DNA of 56,515 bases from GCA-2708415 sp964351905 (GTDB lineage Bacteria > Pseudomonadota > Alphaproteobacteria > Micavibrionales > Micavibrionaceae), in contig CAYGPG010000010.1 in the NCBI GenBank assembly GCA_964351905.1, positions 1-56,515 on the forward strand, in the 5' to 3' direction. Every line of letters begins with the position of its first letter. Position 1 is the stretch's first letter. The notes beneath the pieces are model-generated. The model saw nothing but the letters and a program-made list of their open reading frames with translations, had not been told where the DNA came from and searched no databases. Shown one piece after another: positions 35,214-44,813 of the stretch. Made by a program: the position numbers and the translations under genes.

Positions 35214-36506
35214 ATGCAAAACCAAGATGACGAACCATTAGAACTGGACGATGATTTTGATTATGATGATCTGGATCAAGATTTTGATGATTCCGATGAA
35301 TTTTATGATGATGTTTTGGATGAGGCATTTGAAACAGAAGAACCTTTTGCCGCAGAACAAGATTCGTTTGATACAGATTTTAACGATGAACTCGGTGAAA
35401 CAGACTGGGAAGACGAACAAGTAACAGAGACCACTGGTAAGAGCAGTGGTGGCCGTAAGATAAATTTAAGTTTTAATACCATCGTGATTTCTGGGGCTGT
35501 TATCTTGGGCTTAATCGTTTTATTCGTTCAAGTCACTAAGGCACCTCCTAAAACAGCTACCCAGGAAAAATTTACGTCTGCGTTAAATATGCAAGGGGCA
35601 ACAGATGGCCCTGTTTTTGGTGAGAAGAAAAATGCTGTAGAGCAAGAAGGTCAGAATAACGTAGAAGAAATTTCACAAGAAGAAGGGTTTTTATTTGAAC
35701 CTGAAATTTTAGATTCTGTAGAAATTGAAGATGGGCCGCCGCAACCCTCTGCTGTCGTGAGTAATGATTCTGTTTTAACAGAGGATATGGGGATAGAAGA
35801 AGAGCCAGTTGATATTGTAATTTCCACAGAGCCGCAGCCAAGGGCGCCATATGCTGAAATTGTTGCTGAGATTGAGCCTGTGGTCGAGTTGGAAGGAAAC
35901 GTTAATTTAGGTGTGTTAGAAACAACGCCTGATGTTGCCACACCTATATTAGAAGAAATACCAAACGTCGCAGAGATCGCAATAGAACCTGAGAATGAGA
36001 TTGTTATTGCTGAAGATGTGGCGCCAACGCCAATTGTTGTAGAAGAAGTGAATCAGGCGCAGACTGTGCAGCAGCAACCATATGATTTATCAGTGATAGA
36101 GGATAAATTGGACGGAATCTCTGAACGCTTAGATGGGATTGATGAGCGTATTGAAAGTGTGTCCCAAGCGAATGAGAGCGCTGTTGTACAAATTAAGCGT
36201 GATATGAAGGCTATGGAGTCAAAGATCAATGCACGCTCTTCACAACCTGTGCGCACTCAACCAAAGCAAGCCAGTGTTCAAGAACCAACTCCTAAAAAAG
36301 TACAGCCCGCGCTGAAGCAAGAATCTAAGCCTTGGGAGCTGAGAGCTGCTCAACCGGGTAAGGCATGGATATCAAGGCAAGGTGAAAGTAAGATATTGGC
36401 GGTTGAAATTGGACAAACTATTGATGATTTAGGTAGAATTAATAATATTTCTTTTAACAATGGACGTTGGATTATTGAGGGTAGTAAGGTCAGATTAATG
36501 CAATAA
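35214..36506 (+). CDS. icmG: T4BSS protein IcmG/DotF-like
   Basis: DotF is a bitopic inner-membrane protein of the core-associated subcomplex. The 430-residue product has a highly acidic cytoplasmic N-terminus (1-80), one membrane segment (INLSFNTIVISGAVILGLIVLFV, about 84-105), a long Glu/Pro-rich periplasmic linker, a coiled coil (VIEDKLDGISERLDGIDERIESV) and the typical small C-terminal domain WELRAAQPGKAWI...VEIGQTIDDLGRINNISFNNGRWIIEGSKVRLM. It is longer than Legionella IcmG (about 269) because of the linker. Order in the block supports the call. Confidence 0.85.
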   Translation: MQNQDDEPLELDDDFDYDDLDQDFDDSDEFYDDVLDEAFETEEPFAAEQDSFDTDFNDELGETDWEDEQVTETTGKSSGGRKINLSFNTIVISGAVILGLIVLFVQVTKAPPKTATQEKFTSALNMQGATDGPVFGEKKNAVEQEGQNNVEEISQEEGFLFEPEILDSVEIEDGPPQPSAVVSNDSVLTEDMGIEEEPVDIVISTEPQPRAPYAEIVAEIEPVVELEGNVNLGVLETTPDVATPILEEIPNVAEIAIEPENEIVIAEDVAPTPIVVEEVNQAQTVQQQPYDLSVIEDKLDGISERLDGIDERIESVSQANESAVVQIKRDMKAMESKINARSSQPVRTQPKQASVQEPTPKKVQPALKQESKPWELRAAQPGKAWISRQGESKILAVEIGQTIDDLGRINNISFNNGRWIIEGSKVRLMQ

Positions 36507-36613
36507 AACACATTTTTGCCATATTTTAAAATCATGACTATGAAAATATTAAAAAATATAAGCTATTGATTTAAAATAATAAATTATTTTTATTTTATCA
36601 AATGTGTCAAAAA

Positions 36614-36645
36614 TTTGACCTTTTGGGCGGAAATGTGGTCTAATA
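36614..36645 (+). promoter_or_regulatory. GTGGTC/GACC motif upstream of icmD
   Basis: AAATTTGACC (36611-36620) and GGGCGGA..ATGTGGTCTAAT (36625-36644) lie about 90-120 bp before icmD. They match the motif in the array/icmL gap. This 229-bp gap (36507-36735) is otherwise AT-rich without a gene. Confidence 0.35.
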
Positions 36646-36735
36646 AACGTATGAGGTATAAGAAACCAAAATCGCATTAGAATTTAAAAGTGTGTATAGT
36701 ATTTATAGAATGAATTTTCAAAAAGGAGACATGAA

Positions 36736-37155
36736 ATGATTAAATTTATTAAAGAGCAAAGCTTGAGAGTAAGCGCCGTGGCAATAGCCACAATTATGAT
36801 TAATACAGAAGCGTATGCGCAAGCGACGAACCCAACAAATCAGTCTGATACGACATTCTCGACAATTTCAGATAATATTACGACTTCAATCGCGGGACTA
36901 CCAGGCTTACTTGCTGGTGTGTCATACATGATTGGTATTTTACTGGGTGTGTTGGGTATTTTGAAAATTAAAGACCATGTTGAAAACCCAACAAGTGTTA
37001 AATTACAAGAAGGTGCTATTCGTCTTGTAGCCGGTGGTGGATTATTCGCTTTACCAATCGTTTTCGAAGCAATGCAAGGAAGTGTTGGTGCGGATGGCGC
37101 AGGACCAGAAGCAATCACAATTAATTCTGTAACAAGTGGATTTGAACTTAACTAA
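36736..37155 (+). CDS. icmD: T4BSS inner-membrane protein IcmD/DotP
   Basis: IcmD is a small inner-membrane component of the Dot/Icm system. The 139-residue product has a signal-like N-terminus (about 1-28), then two membrane segments: ITTSIAGLPGLLAGVSYMIGILLGVLGILKIKDHVENP and KLQEGAIRLVAGGGLFALPIVFEAMQG. The module is repeated four times in the protein at 42869-44785. GGAG precedes the ATG by seven bases. It is followed by icmJ six bases later; icmC/dotE, which sits before icmD in Legionella, is absent. Confidence 0.9.
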   Translation: MIKFIKEQSLRVSAVAIATIMINTEAYAQATNPTNQSDTTFSTISDNITTSIAGLPGLLAGVSYMIGILLGVLGILKIKDHVENPTSVKLQEGAIRLVAGGGLFALPIVFEAMQGSVGADGAGPEAITINSVTSGFELN

Positions 37156-37161
37156 GGTTAA

Positions 37162-37860
37162 ATGAAAAAATATCCTATTACATTGGGCATCGCGCACGCT
37201 GAGCGCGGTGCTCAAATCGTTTCAGCGGAAGACAAAGAGAAGAATAGTCTTTCTGTTGATGTGCGTCACAAAGTCATTAGTCGGGATGAAAATACCTGTC
37301 AGCTTTGTGGATTTAAATCTAAAAAATATCAAGAAGTACATTTTGTTGATGGAGATAGTGGGAACCATCACATTGATAATCTCGTGACGGCTTGTATTTA
37401 TTGTCATCAATGTTTTGATTTAGAAAAAGTAGCTGAAATGCGTTCAGGCGTGCTTGTTTGGCTTCCTGAAATTGATCAAGCGGATTTGCATCACGTTGCC
37501 CGTGCAATCTATGTGTCACGTATCTCCCAAGGATCTATGGCGGATACAGCCAAAAAGGCATTAGAGGCCATTATGAAGCGCCGTGAAGAAGCTAAAGCTA
37601 GGCTGCAAACAGATGATCCATATGTTTTAGCAACAGTTATGCGCGATTTTTTAGGACCACGACAATATGCAATGCGCGAAGGTAAATTGGATGGTGTAAG
37701 GCTTTTCCCACTTGATCGACGTATTATTAAAGAAGGTGATTTGGAATTTAACCAATTCCCACAAATTTTAGCTTATTGGCGTTCAAAAGATGGCCCATTT
37801 GGCGGTAAAGTCCCAAATAAATGGAAAAATTTCTATGCTGAAATCTCACAGGCGGCATAA
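37162..37860 (+). CDS. icmJ: T4BSS coupling-complex protein IcmJ/DotN
   Basis: IcmJ/DotN belongs to the type IV coupling complex with DotL and has a zinc-binding HNH-like fold. The 232-residue product shows the four-cysteine zinc site CQLCG (Cys46, Cys49) and CIYCHQCF (Cys78, Cys81), the HNH-like HHIDNLVTAC, and the conserved YPITLGIAHAERGAQIVS and FLGPRQYAMREGKLDGVRLFPLDRRI. Length is slightly above Legionella IcmJ (about 208). DotL and DotM, its usual partners, are not in the window. Confidence 0.94.
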   Translation: MKKYPITLGIAHAERGAQIVSAEDKEKNSLSVDVRHKVISRDENTCQLCGFKSKKYQEVHFVDGDSGNHHIDNLVTACIYCHQCFDLEKVAEMRSGVLVWLPEIDQADLHHVARAIYVSRISQGSMADTAKKALEAIMKRREEAKARLQTDDPYVLATVMRDFLGPRQYAMREGKLDGVRLFPLDRRIIKEGDLEFNQFPQILAYWRSKDGPFGGKVPNKWKNFYAEISQAA

Positions 37861-38012
37861 ACAGAAATAACCTTCTTACATTATTTGTATTTTAATATTC
37901 TAATCTTTCATTTACCCTGTTGATGGACGAGTAAAAGCCAAATTTTCTCTATGGCTTCGGCTTCATGTATAATATTCTTATTACAAGAAAAATCAGGTAA
38001 ATATCAGTTTTA

Positions 38013-41000
38013 ATGAAATTGTTTGAAAAAATTCTGTCGCCTTTCCAAGTGACTTTGAAAAAATCACTGGAGAGTTACATTCGCCTTGAAACGGCAGATG
38101 ACAAAAATACATTGGTTTCATCTGATGGATCTTTAATTACCTATGTTCGAATTTTAGGGAGCAGGCAGCTTGTTGGTGAAGAAGAATACAATCATTTAAT
38201 CGAAGCCGCGACTTTAAAAATTGGTGCGCGTTTTGATCGTCAAGGCCATGCCATGCAAGTTTATTTTGTGCGCGATCCGGAACGCATTAAACCGCATTTA
38301 GAAGAACTTATTCACCCGTCAAGACAAACAGCAATTGATACAGGTTTGGCGGTTAACGATGTTTTTGATGAACGTGTGCGCCATCTTTCACGATATCTTT
38401 CTTATGAAGAAAGTTATTTTGTTTTATGGACGCGGCCTTCCGTTTTAACAAAAAATGAATTAACCCGCGCGGTTAAAGAAGCAAAAAATAAAAAATGGGT
38501 GAATGCGGGATATGGTCAATTTCCGCTCGCTGCTATTGATGCATTAAGAACACGTCACAAAAGTTTCGTGGCTTCTATCATGTCATCGATTGATGAATTA
38601 GGTATCGCTGGTGAAGTGATTACAGCCCATGATGCGTTAAAGGCAGTGAAGAATAATTTATACCCTTCTAAGGCACATGATAAGTGGAAAGCCTGTCTTC
38701 CAGGTGATCCCATTCCTGCACGTGCGCCCACAAGCCGTACAGATATGTCAGAGGTTGTTTGGCCATCACTGCGTCAGCAGCTCTCATTAGCAGATGCACA
38801 AGTCATTAATGAATCTATTGTGCGGATTGGCGATAAGTTATGGGGTGGCGCGGACATAACATTAGCACCGATGGACCCTAGTCCTTTTCCCATGCTCCTT
38901 AATAGATTGTTTGATGCAAAGGTTCCCTATCGCATTTCATTTTTGATTGAAGGGGGTGGGGCGTCCTCTGTTGCCTTAAGGAGTTTCGCCGCAACTCTTT
39001 TGGGTGTTACCAATGCAGTGAATAAACAGATTAAATATTCCCTTGAGGGATTACAGCGTATGTCGCGCAAAGAACCTGTCGTGAAATTGAGAATTTCTGT
39101 CGCGACATGGGCGCCGCCTGAAAATATGCGTGTTATTCAAGACCGTCTTTCTAACCTTGTTCAGGCAGTTGAGAGTTGGGGGTATTGTCAGGTGAGTGAA
39201 TTTTCTGGCGACCCGCTTGATTGTGTCATGTCATCGGCGATGGGTATTCATTGTGCGGGTACAGCGCCGTCAGCGATTGCGCCAATGTATGAAGTCATGA
39301 AGCTTATGCCGTGGCAACGCCCTTCTTCGCCTTTTGAAAAAGGGGCGATGCTTTTTAGAACGCCCGATGGAAAAGTTTGGCCGTACCAAACAGGAACGAA
39401 TGTCACAACAACTTGGTTTGATCTTGTATTTGCGCAGCCGGGAGCGGGTAAATCTGTTTTGATGAACTCGATCAATATGGCGTGTTGTTTAAGCCCAGGA
39501 ATTCAAAGATTACCTTATATTTCTGTTATTGATATTGGGCCGTCTTCTGCAGGTATGATTTCTTTGATTAAAGAAGGTCTTCCTGAGGAACGTCAACATG
39601 AAGCAGAGCATTATCGCCTTCGCATGACACAAGAATATGCGGTAAATCCTTTTGATACAAAATTAGGGTGCCGTTATCCCTTGATGGATGAGCGGAGTTA
39701 TTTGGTTGAACTTTTAACGCTACTCTGCACACCGCCGGGGGCAGAGCGCCCTTATGACGGGATACAACAACTAGCAGGATTGGTTGTTGATGAGATGTAT
39801 CGTTGGCGTGATGACAAGGCGGCTAATTCTGAAGCACGGCCTTATTTGGCACGTCTTGACTTGGAAATTGATGAGGCTTTACAAAAGCATAATATTCACC
39901 TGCCTGATGATCCTTATTGGTGGGATGTTGTTGATCGTCTTTATGATGAGGGCGAAACAAAAATGGCAATCCGTGCGCAACGCCATGCCACACCATCATT
40001 ATCAGATTCTATTACAGCGTCAAGACGGCCGCAAATTCGTTCTTTATTGGAGCAAACATCGGTTAGTGGAACGGCAGAGAATGTTATTGATGCGTTTGAG
40101 CGTATGATCACGTCCGCTATTAGAGAATTTCCTATTCTGTCAGGTGTGACACAATTTGATGTGTCGCACGCACGTATATGCGCACTAGATTTGATGGATG
40201 TTTCACCGCAAGGGGATGATACCGCAGATCGTCAAACAGCGATCATGTATATGTTGGCACGTCATATCATGGTGAGTAATTGGTGGATTGGCCCAGAAAT
40301 GATTGCCTCCATCCCTGATAAATATAAGCCTTATCATGAAATGCGCCTTCGAGATATTATGGAGACACCCAAACGTCTTTGTTATGACGAGTTTCACCGT
40401 ACAAATGGCTCTGCCTCTGTTCGGGCGCAAGTTGTGCGTGACGTGCGTGAGGGACGTAAGAGAGGTGTTCAGATTGCTTTATCATCACAGCTTTTAGATG
40501 ACTTTGACGATAATATGATTGATTTGGCAACGGGCGTCTGGATCTTGGGTGCGGCTATTTCTGATCAAGCCGTTGATAATATCAAAGATCGGTTTGGTCT
40601 TTCCCAAACGGCGAGAGATGTTATTCGTCACAGATTGACGGGGCCAAAATCTATTGGGGCGCCAGCTTTACTTGTTTTAGGGACTGTTGATGGGCGGTAT
40701 GAACAGCATTTATATAATACACTCGGCCCTATTGAGCTTTGGGCGCTGTCTACCTCGTCAGAAGATGTGTCTATCCGTACGCGTCTTTATGATATATTGG
40801 GCGCGCACAGGGCACGACAAATGCTTGCCGCTAACTTTCCCGGTGGAAGCGCGCGTGGAGAAATTAAGCGCAGAATTATAGATTTAGCCGAAAAGGGTGA
40901 AACACGCTCTGCCGCTTTAAGCGCCGTGATTGAGAAAATTGTTCAAGAGTTGGTTGAAGCGAGTAAAACGACATTGGATAAAGCGCCGCCACCAACAGAC

Positions 41001-41060
41001 CCACGGGCACATATGAAAGAAAAACCTTCTGATAAAAAAGAAGATCAGGCAACAGAATAA
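38013..41060 (+). CDS. icmB: T4BSS ATPase IcmB/DotO
   Basis: DotO is the VirB4-like cytoplasmic ATPase of the machine. The 1015-residue product has the family length. It has the N-terminal region SLESYIRLETADDKNTLVSSDGSLITYVRILGSRQLVG, Walker A AQPGAGKSVL (about 475-484), the IDIGPSSAGMISLI segment, YDEFHRTNG and the QIALSSQLLDDFDDNMIDLATGVWILGA region near Walker B. The C-terminus is charged. It is the last recognised gene of the plus-strand block; a small unknown gene follows after four bases. Confidence 0.95.
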   Translation: MKLFEKILSPFQVTLKKSLESYIRLETADDKNTLVSSDGSLITYVRILGSRQLVGEEEYNHLIEAATLKIGARFDRQGHAMQVYFVRDPERIKPHLEELIHPSRQTAIDTGLAVNDVFDERVRHLSRYLSYEESYFVLWTRPSVLTKNELTRAVKEAKNKKWVNAGYGQFPLAAIDALRTRHKSFVASIMSSIDELGIAGEVITAHDALKAVKNNLYPSKAHDKWKACLPGDPIPARAPTSRTDMSEVVWPSLRQQLSLADAQVINESIVRIGDKLWGGADITLAPMDPSPFPMLLNRLFDAKVPYRISFLIEGGGASSVALRSFAATLLGVTNAVNKQIKYSLEGLQRMSRKEPVVKLRISVATWAPPENMRVIQDRLSNLVQAVESWGYCQVSEFSGDPLDCVMSSAMGIHCAGTAPSAIAPMYEVMKLMPWQRPSSPFEKGAMLFRTPDGKVWPYQTGTNVTTTWFDLVFAQPGAGKSVLMNSINMACCLSPGIQRLPYISVIDIGPSSAGMISLIKEGLPEERQHEAEHYRLRMTQEYAVNPFDTKLGCRYPLMDERSYLVELLTLLCTPPGAERPYDGIQQLAGLVVDEMYRWRDDKAANSEARPYLARLDLEIDEALQKHNIHLPDDPYWWDVVDRLYDEGETKMAIRAQRHATPSLSDSITASRRPQIRSLLEQTSVSGTAENVIDAFERMITSAIREFPILSGVTQFDVSHARICALDLMDVSPQGDDTADRQTAIMYMLARHIMVSNWWIGPEMIASIPDKYKPYHEMRLRDIMETPKRLCYDEFHRTNGSASVRAQVVRDVREGRKRGVQIALSSQLLDDFDDNMIDLATGVWILGAAISDQAVDNIKDRFGLSQTARDVIRHRLTGPKSIGAPALLVLGTVDGRYEQHLYNTLGPIELWALSTSSEDVSIRTRLYDILGAHRARQMLAANFPGGSARGEIKRRIIDLAEKGETRSAALSAVIEKIVQELVEASKTTLDKAPPPTDPRAHMKEKPSDKKEDQATE

Positions 41061-41064
41061 GCTG

Positions 41065-41565
41065 ATGGATTTTAATAAAATTAAAAAACAGGCTTTTGAA
41101 ACCAAAAATATTATTGGCTTTACGATTATTGTGATTATTATTTTTGGAACTTTTACTTTAGTACAGTCCTGCGCGCCGCGTAAGGGGTCTCTTTTATATG
41201 GTATATGCCAGGGGTTTTTAGAACAGCAAGTAACCTTTCCTAAAACACTTCGTCATACAAGCGTGGAACAATATCCAAGAGCGTTAAGAATTTATTTCAC
41301 GCATATTGATGCCTTTGGTCAGTATCAATTTGAAATGACGGAATGTACGTTTAAACAAGATCCACAAAAAGGCGTACAGCTTGAACGTGTGTTCTTTAAT
41401 CAAATAAAAGAAATTACAGATAGTGAGCGTGTTGATGGAAAAGGGCGTTTATATGAAGTACGTCCAGAGGTGATTGATCTTTTTAATAAGTCAAAATCAG
41501 CGCAAAGCATCATGTCTCAAGACCCAGATTTATCTCTGCCGCAAAATCGTGGATACCGATTCTAA
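41065..41565 (+). CDS. Bitopic protein of unknown function after icmB
   Basis: This 166-residue protein has one membrane segment (about 17-35, IIGFTIIVIIIFGTFTLVQSC), a Cys after it, and a periplasmic domain with LLYGICQGFLEQQVTFPKTLRHTSVEQYPRALRIYFTHIDAFGQYQFEMTECTF. Translation may be coupled to icmB (four-base gap). It ends with its stop codon directly abutting the convergent ubiH-like stop. I do not recognise the family; position suggests a T4BSS accessory. Confidence 0.75.
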   Translation: MDFNKIKKQAFETKNIIGFTIIVIIIFGTFTLVQSCAPRKGSLLYGICQGFLEQQVTFPKTLRHTSVEQYPRALRIYFTHIDAFGQYQFEMTECTFKQDPQKGVQLERVFFNQIKEITDSERVDGKGRLYEVRPEVIDLFNKSKSAQSIMSQDPDLSLPQNRGYRF

Positions 41566-42813
41566 TTAAATCTTACCGCGCTTAATAATATTGGGAACTT
41601 TACCAAAAGTTCCCATGGACTGAGATATAATATTATTCTTTAAAGGTTTGATATTATTCAATAATTTAAGGCTAGTTTTACGTGCCATTCCTACAGACTT
41701 GTAGTTGTTTGAAAAAATTTTATTCAGGCCATCTGTAAAAATAGACATGGTCATATTATCTGTTTTTCGTAAGCTTTGATAAGTTTCTAAAAGCTCGGTC
41801 TTGCCTATATCTTGTTTCATCAGATGATGTTCTAAAATTAATTCAGTAAGGGCGGCAACATCTCTTAGCCCCAAATTTAATCCTTGGCCAGCTACGGGGT
41901 GTATACCGTGCGCCGCGTCACCAACAAGGGCAATTCTGTTGCTGATATAATGTTCCGCATGAATATATCCTAAAGGGTAGGAAATTCTTTTTGTGGCCGA
42001 AATGATATCGCCATAGGATTCAGGAAATCTTTGTTTTAAGAAAACGAAGAATATTTCATCACTCCAGCTCATCGCAGAATTTTTTGTTTGTTTTTCTTCT
42101 GTGTAGATAATAGATGATCTATGTGTTCCCTTTTTGCTATCGACCATGGGCAGAATGGCAATAGGGCCGCTAGCGTTAAAATGTTCTAAAGCCGCGTTTT
42201 GATGAGCGTTCTCATGCTCTACAATAGAAATGATTGCATTTTGATTATAGCCAAAATCATCAAATGGAATATTGGCTGATTGACGTGTGAAGGATTGCCT
42301 ACCATCTGCGCCTATTAGAAGCTTTGCTTCGTATATTTTATTTTTATCTGTGGTGACTTCTATAGTCTCGTCACTGTTTTTGATATCTGTTGCACATATA
42401 CCCGTTTTGTATGTTGCTTTCGGCAGAGATTTTATTTTTTTAATGAGTATCTTTTGTAAGAGGTGATTTTCAATGACCCAACCAAAAGCTTCTGCTTTCT
42501 TTGCGTCTTCATTATCTTCGATATCAAATTTTAAGAGCGTTGGCGACTTTCCATCTTGAACATCAATAGATTGAATAGGGCAAGAGAGGGGCTCTATCTC
42601 ATTCCATAAATTTGCTGCTTTTAAAAGCTGGTGAGAGCCATAAGAGATGGCGGTTGTTCTTTTAAGATATGGAGAGGAAGATGAATTTTTTTCTGATGTT
42701 TGATCAAGGCAGAGCGTTTTTATACCATTAGCCGCAAGCAGAATGGATTGGGTAAGGCCAACAAGGCCACCACCAATAATAATAACGTCATATTTTTTAG
42801 TGTTAAAAACCAT
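41566..42813 (-). CDS. UbiH/UbiF/VisC/COQ6 family FAD hydroxylase
   Basis: These flavin monooxygenases hydroxylate the ring of ubiquinone precursors. The 415-residue product has the Rossmann motif YDVIIIGGGLVGLTQSILLAANGI at its start, the middle LLIGADGRQSFTRQ (DG motif), and the second FAD motif RIALVGDAAHGIHPVAGQGLNLGLRDVAAL (GDAAH). Length fits. Whether it acts at C5, C6 or C1 cannot be told. It is an ordinary metabolic gene inserted between two T4BSS genes, facing the icm block. Confidence 0.9.
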   Translation of the reverse strand: MVFNTKKYDVIIIGGGLVGLTQSILLAANGIKTLCLDQTSEKNSSSSPYLKRTTAISYGSHQLLKAANLWNEIEPLSCPIQSIDVQDGKSPTLLKFDIEDNEDAKKAEAFGWVIENHLLQKILIKKIKSLPKATYKTGICATDIKNSDETIEVTTDKNKIYEAKLLIGADGRQSFTRQSANIPFDDFGYNQNAIISIVEHENAHQNAALEHFNASGPIAILPMVDSKKGTHRSSIIYTEEKQTKNSAMSWSDEIFFVFLKQRFPESYGDIISATKRISYPLGYIHAEHYISNRIALVGDAAHGIHPVAGQGLNLGLRDVAALTELILEHHLMKQDIGKTELLETYQSLRKTDNMTMSIFTDGLNKIFSNNYKSVGMARKTSLKLLNNIKPLKNNIISQSMGTFGKVPNIIKRGKI

Positions 42814-42868
42814 AGGCTTTTATTTAGCATGATTTTTATAAAGGATGAAGTTTATCTGTTGTTATAAC

Positions 42869-44785
42869 TTAAGAAGAGGGTACGCCTATTTCTAAGCCAT
42901 ATGTTGTGATGCCTAATGTTGTTTGAATAATTTGAATAAAACCACCCAAATTAACAGCGATAGCGCCCCCAACAATATGCGTCATACCTGCCATCATAGA
43001 GGCTTGAGAGTTTCCTTCAGAAACGCCGCGTACGATAAAAATACCACGCATGATGCTTACAAGGCCAAGTAATAAGACAAAGCGCATAATTGCCGCAATA
43101 ACAGTATTTGATCTGGCGATTGCTGTCTCATCCATACCGCCCGTATAAGCCAATGATGCGTATGTTTGTGAAACAGAGCTACCAAAAACAGAATCGACAA
43201 AAACAGAGATCATGGGGCTAAATGAAATAAGCGCACCACCCGCAACGAATGTCATGATTGTACCAATACCACCTGGCCCTTTTGCGCCCTCTTGAGCAGA
43301 TTTCATCAATCTTGTGATACCGATGAAGATAAGGATAAATCCTGCCAAAATACCAAACCAGTTCATCAGAGAAATGAAAGGCACAAAAACATCTGTCATT
43401 AAATTAGACAGCATACCATCTAAGCCTGTTGTTGCGGCTTCGGCGTCGTTAAATCCTGTATTTGTGTTGTCATCAATACCGCTCACAACAGACGTTGTCG
43501 CTGTAGTTACAATAGTTGGTAATCCAAAGAGACCACCGGCGACTAACATTTTAGAGAAGGGGTCCCATAATTTTGTTTGTTGTGGGTTTGTAACGTGCTC
43601 TTGAAATTGCAGGACAGCCCAAAACCCAATGGCGGTCGCTGAAAAGTAAGCAATTGTTGTTAAGAAAACAGGGAATCCACGTGTGCTGTGGAACAATCTA
43701 CACATAACACCACCTAGTCCTGATCCATCCGCGGAGCAGGCGGCTAAGTTAGCCTCAGCATTCCCAAAAGCAGCCAATAATGCACTGAAACCTGTAATGG
43801 CAGCGTACATAGAAGCGAAAATTAGAGGTAGGGCGATTAAAGCACCTGCGACAATGAATCTAATGACCGCTTCTTTTAAAGGTGTCCTTTCATCTTCGAC
43901 ATGTTCTTTTAATTTAAAGACAGCGCCGATACCAATAACCAAGCCCAAGAAATAAGCCAGACTTGACATGAGGGCGGGGAAACCACTTGTAGAGGATAAA
44001 ATATTTGTAAAGACCTGATTGGCATCACCAGAATTGGCAATGGCAGCCTCATTTGCAAAATTCGCGATAGAAATAACATTACCAATAATGTCGATGAATG
44101 AAATGGCTTCGTACCCTGGTGAAATAGCCTCTGCCATTGCATTAAAAACAGAAGGCAATGTAAGAAGCGCACCACTAATAATAAAGCGTGCCGCAACGGT
44201 TCTCATTGGTGCTTTATTTTGATCTTCGACATGCTCTTTTAATTTAAGAATAGCAGAAACAAGCATGATAATACCGATGAGGTATGCAAACGCATAAACC
44301 AGTAACGGTGTGTTTGACATTGCATAAACAATGTTTGCAAATATTTCATTGAAGCTTAGATTTCCGTCGAGCGCACCAACAATGCCTATAGCTTCTGTAA
44401 CTTCAGTTGCTGTCTCAATAGGGGGATTAAAAGTAACGTTCGTGGGATCAATTGCATCGATCACTGCTTTCATGACGGTTGGTAAGGCAAAAAGCCCACC
44501 GCCAACAACAAAATGAATAACTGGAATTTTTAGAGGAGTATTGCTTGGATTTTCAACATGGTCTTTGACCTTAACGATACCAACAACACCAAAATAGACA
44601 GCGAGTAAATAGGCAATGGCCGCAACAAGGCCTGGAATAGTGTTGATGGAGCTGACGATATTCTCTGCAATCCCGGCAAAGCCTAGATCAAAAATTTGAG
44701 CGGCTGCTGGCGTGCTTTGTGCCGATAAAAGCAAGAACGTCCCGATAGCAAAATATAGATATTTTATATGTTTAAAGTGCAACAT
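42869..44785 (-). CDS. Multi-module IcmD/DotP plus IcmC/DotE-like inner-membrane protein
   Basis: This 638-residue protein has a signal peptide (HIKYLYFAIGTFLLLSAQSTPAAAQ) and four IcmD-like modules. Counting from the TTG at 44794, these lie at about 34-112, 144-222, 257-332 and 358-435. Each has the same pair of membrane helices and motif: VKVKDHVENP, LKLKEHVEDQ, FKLKEHVEDE, LQFQEHVTNP, followed by R/H-F-x-x-(G/S)G-(A/L)-(L/F)-x-LP. The C-terminal part (about 458-630) has four helices ending in MTHIVGGAIAVNLGGFIQIIQTTLG, resembling IcmC/DotE. The ATG at 44785 (AGGG upstream) is preferred to the TTG. IcmC is absent from the icm block, so this may replace it. Confidence 0.82.
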   Translation of the reverse strand: MLHFKHIKYLYFAIGTFLLLSAQSTPAAAQIFDLGFAGIAENIVSSINTIPGLVAAIAYLLAVYFGVVGIVKVKDHVENPSNTPLKIPVIHFVVGGGLFALPTVMKAVIDAIDPTNVTFNPPIETATEVTEAIGIVGALDGNLSFNEIFANIVYAMSNTPLLVYAFAYLIGIIMLVSAILKLKEHVEDQNKAPMRTVAARFIISGALLTLPSVFNAMAEAISPGYEAISFIDIIGNVISIANFANEAAIANSGDANQVFTNILSSTSGFPALMSSLAYFLGLVIGIGAVFKLKEHVEDERTPLKEAVIRFIVAGALIALPLIFASMYAAITGFSALLAAFGNAEANLAACSADGSGLGGVMCRLFHSTRGFPVFLTTIAYFSATAIGFWAVLQFQEHVTNPQQTKLWDPFSKMLVAGGLFGLPTIVTTATTSVVSGIDDNTNTGFNDAEAATTGLDGMLSNLMTDVFVPFISLMNWFGILAGFILIFIGITRLMKSAQEGAKGPGGIGTIMTFVAGGALISFSPMISVFVDSVFGSSVSQTYASLAYTGGMDETAIARSNTVIAAIMRFVLLLGLVSIMRGIFIVRGVSEGNSQASMMAGMTHIVGGAIAVNLGGFIQIIQTTLGITTYGLEIGVPSS

Positions 44786-44813
44786 TGCCCACAACCCTAA
44801 GTCATTTTTATTT

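Noticed and set aside
37162..37860. HNH homing endonuclease
   Set aside because: The zinc/HNH-like fold is that of IcmJ/DotN; the position between icmD and icmB and the family-specific motifs settle it.
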